From positions 1 to 59,673 of the forward strand of contig JAEKNN010000029.1 of NCBI GenBank assembly GCA_016464795.1: DNA of 59,673 nt, given 5' to 3'. This document shows positions 57,996-59,673 of the stretch, in pieces; position 1 is the stretch's first letter, and every line of letters starts with the position of its first letter. The position numbers were made by a program, and so were the translations under genes. The DNA comes from Candidatus Amunia macphersoniae (lineage in GTDB: Bacteria; Chloroflexota; Dormibacteria; Aeolococcales; Aeolococcaceae). A model generated the notes under the pieces. It was not told where the DNA came from. It saw nothing but the letters and a program-made list of their open reading frames with translations, and searched no databases.

Positions 57996-58609
57996 CCCGG
58001 CGTAGACGCACAGCACTCGTAACGCTTCTCGCTGCGCAGCGCCTCGCGGAGCTTCGACACTCAGCTCGCAACCGCCTGCGCAGCGGCGATGGGGTGCCGT
58101 CGTCACCAGGCACTTACCCGGCCATGGTGGCCGCTCACGTCGCCCTCTTCGTCACCGCCGGATGGCCGCGGCGCCCTCGCAACATCCCCGTGGCGGTCGA
58201 AGTCGGCGCCCTGGCGGGATTGGCCGCTGCGGAGTGCCTGCGGCTGAGTGTGATCCACACGCTCGGCCAGAGTTGGAACGTCACGGCCCATGTGTCTCCC
58301 GCGACGCAGGTGATCACGTCGGGTCCATACCGCTGGCTGCGCCACCCGAACTACACGGCAGTCGCGCTCGAGTTTGTGTGTCTGCCGGTCGCAGTAGGGG
58401 CAATCCAGGAGGCCGTGTGGCTCTCCATCGCCGACGCCATGGTCCTCTGGCCACGCATCCGCGCAGAGGAGGCGCTGCTCGACCGCCTGCCCGGATACCG
58501 CGAGGCCTTCCACGGTGTTCCGAGGTTCGTACCAAGACGCGGCCGGCGCACTCAGAAGCCGGAGAGCGACAGCCAGTCCCGGGGAGTGAGCTTTCCGAAA
58601 CCCCAGTAG
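57983..58609 (+). CDS. Isoprenylcysteine carboxyl methyltransferase (ICMT)-like membrane methyltransferase
   Basis: 208 residues from GTG 57983. Several hydrophobic segments precede the ICMT/PEMT signature SGPYRWLRHPNYTAVALEF, with the SAM-binding RHPxY, and the distal EEALLDRLPGYREAF. In type III PKS clusters this family methylates the phenolic lipid product at the membrane. It overlaps the PKS gene by 13 bases and its 3' end overlaps the convergent oxidoreductase gene by 58 bases. Confidence 0.88.
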   Translation: MGLLTRRRRTALVTLLAAQRLAELRHSARNRLRSGDGVPSSPGTYPAMVAAHVALFVTAGWPRRPRNIPVAVEVGALAGLAAAECLRLSVIHTLGQSWNVTAHVSPATQVITSGPYRWLRHPNYTAVALEFVCLPVAVGAIQEAVWLSIADAMVLWPRIRAEEALLDRLPGYREAFHGVPRFVPRRGRRTQKPESDSQSRGVSFPKPQ

Positions 58610-59673
58610 CCGCAGTTGATGCCCAGCAGAGCTCCAAGTGCCTCGGGCCGATCGACCGCCCGCGCTACGGCGCGTCGGCTCAGCCGCGGGTATCGCGCCA
58701 TCATCAACGCGAGGGCAGTGACGCGGCTGCGGTTGCGCCAGATTTCTGTGTGGTCGCGGCGGTAGCGCACCTCAGCGGTTCTACGGTCGACCTCGCCGGA
58801 CAGGAGGGCGGCGATATGGCCGCCTAGTCGCTGGCCAAGAAGCAGGCCGATTCCGATGCCCTCGCCGGTGGTGGGGTCTCCATAGCCTGCCGCGTCCCCG
58901 ACGAGGAACATCCCGTCGGCCGCGACCGTACGGGCACGCTGCCGAAATTGTCCGGCGGCAAGCGTGCCACTGACGAGTGCTGCGCCTCGCAGCGCGGGGA
59001 GCGTTGCACGAGCTACCGCCTGGTAGTTTCGTGCCGTGAAGCCAATGCGTGCCCGACCTGCCAGGGTCGAGACAAGGAGGAGGTCGGAACCCACCGGACA
59101 CTGGTACCACTCCTCCCGATCACCAAAGCTCACAGTGATCCGGTCGAGGCCACGGACATCGAGCTTCCAATGCCCCGCCAGACCGTAGCGACCCTCGGCG
59201 GATGTCGCAACGGTCCAGCCAGCCGCTGCCCGCATCGGTGAGTGCAGCCCGTCGGCCGCTATGACGGCGTTCGCGCGAACGGGTCCCTCCTCGGTGGTCA
59301 CACCGGTGATCCGTCCGGACACGCCGCGAAGCACGCCGCTGGCACGTACACCCTCGAGAAGGGTGACGCGCGGCTCGCGCCGCAGGGCCTCGATGAGCAC
59401 GGCGTCGAACACCGTCCGTCGCACCCCCAAGCCCCACGCCTCGCTACCGTCGGCGGGCATTGGAAACGGCGCGTACGCGGTGGGTGTGCCGTCCCCGTGG
59501 GTGTACCTCACGCCGCGAATCCGGGGCGCCCCCGTGGCAAGCACCGCGTCAAGGATGCCGAGACGGCGGAGGACGGCGACGCCTGACGGCATCAGCCCTT
59601 CGCCGCACGGCTTGTCACGGGGGAAATGAGCCCGGTCAAGCACTGTCACGTGATGCCCAGCTCGGCTGAGGAC
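58552..59673 (-). CDS. Geranylgeranyl-reductase-like FAD-dependent oxidoreductase, partial
   Basis: The gene runs off the right edge; the first visible residues VLSRAGHHVTVLDRAHFPRD are the second strand of the FAD Rossmann fold, so only about 20-25 N-terminal residues are missing. Group features: KPCGEGLMPSGVAVLRRLG, ANAVIAADGLHSPMR and FLVGDAAGYGDPTTGEGIGI. Family members hydroxylate or reduce isoprenoid and quinone-like substrates. Relatives accompany type III PKS and ICMT genes in actinobacterial quinone clusters, and here it faces them convergently. Confidence 0.9.
   Translation of the reverse strand, partial: VLSRAGHHVTVLDRAHFPRDKPCGEGLMPSGVAVLRRLGILDAVLATGAPRIRGVRYTHGDGTPTAYAPFPMPADGSEAWGLGVRRTVFDAVLIEALRREPRVTLLEGVRASGVLRGVSGRITGVTTEEGPVRANAVIAADGLHSPMRAAAGWTVATSAEGRYGLAGHWKLDVRGLDRITVSFGDREEWYQCPVGSDLLLVSTLAGRARIGFTARNYQAVARATLPALRGAALVSGTLAAGQFRQRARTVAADGMFLVGDAAGYGDPTTGEGIGIGLLLGQRLGGHIAALLSGEVDRRTAEVRYRRDHTEIWRNRSRVTALALMMARYPRLSRRAVARAVDRPEALGALLGINCGYWGFGKLTPRDWLSLSGF

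Overview
The window is about 59.7 kb of high-GC DNA with dense, mostly minus-strand operons. It reads like an actinobacterium or a similar high-GC soil lineage. Supporting content includes a mycothiol-dependent-isomerase-like (TIGR03086-type) protein, an Acg-like nitroreductase, DUF2867, DUF1990 and DUF3224 proteins, a class E/F-like sortase, GTG starts and many start codons with a TANNNT box only 6-9 bases upstream (leaderless style). A lineage such as Dormibacterota or a high-GC Chloroflexota cannot be excluded from sequence alone. Several genes carry frameshifts or are cut off, so both real gene decay and assembly error are possible.

Region 1-8.9 kb: an ABC-2 drug-type exporter with a NarL-type two-component pair (kinase frameshifted, regulator cut by the window edge), an M20 peptidase, two transglutaminase-like proteins that meet at a probable deletion junction near 5.88 kb, and an OmpR-type two-component system. 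Region 8.9-20.7 kb: a zinc-ribbon protein with a poly-proline tail, a Ser/Ala/Asp-rich protein, then a minus-strand set for acyl-CoA metabolism (FAD oxidoreductase, MFS exporter, aldehyde dehydrogenase, hotdog thioesterase, acyl-CoA ligase, two unlike acyl-CoA dehydrogenases). Region 20.8-24.2 kb: a secreted BNR/sialidase-like protein and a sortase with a single wall-anchored substrate. Region 24.3-34.2 kb: an operon of amino-acid permease, acetamidase and AAC(3)-type acetyltransferase, a GT-C mannosyltransferase-like protein, a permease plus universal stress protein pair, a nitroreductase and a PaaK-like ligase.

Region 34.4-47.8 kb is a patchwork of small stand-alone genes: DUF2867 with a molybdopterin oxidoreductase, a pair of overlapping DUF1990 genes, a divergent ABM/TetR pair with a visible operator, glutamate decarboxylase, an SRPBCC-ArsR-SRPBCC operon with three TTGTACA boxes on its promoter, an SDR lacking the catalytic Tyr, a PHP-domain protein and a polytopic membrane protein.

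Region 47.8-50.8 kb is the most unusual part. Two divergent operons carry four copies of one TusA/SirA-like domain (or its C-terminal half), one of them fused to a radical SAM enzyme, together with a DsrE-like protein, and are flanked by decayed methyltransferase and permease genes. I propose it as a candidate undescribed sulfur-relay/radical SAM system.

Region 50.9-56.8 kb holds an ankyrin protein, a GNAT acetyltransferase, a methyltransferase and a CPBP protease among gene remnants (PPOX, VOC, IS21, IS481) and a pair of about 190-bp direct repeats that each contain a tRNA 3' end. Region 56.8-59.7 kb starts a type III polyketide synthase cluster (PKS, ICMT-like methyltransferase, FAD oxidoreductase) that continues past the right edge.
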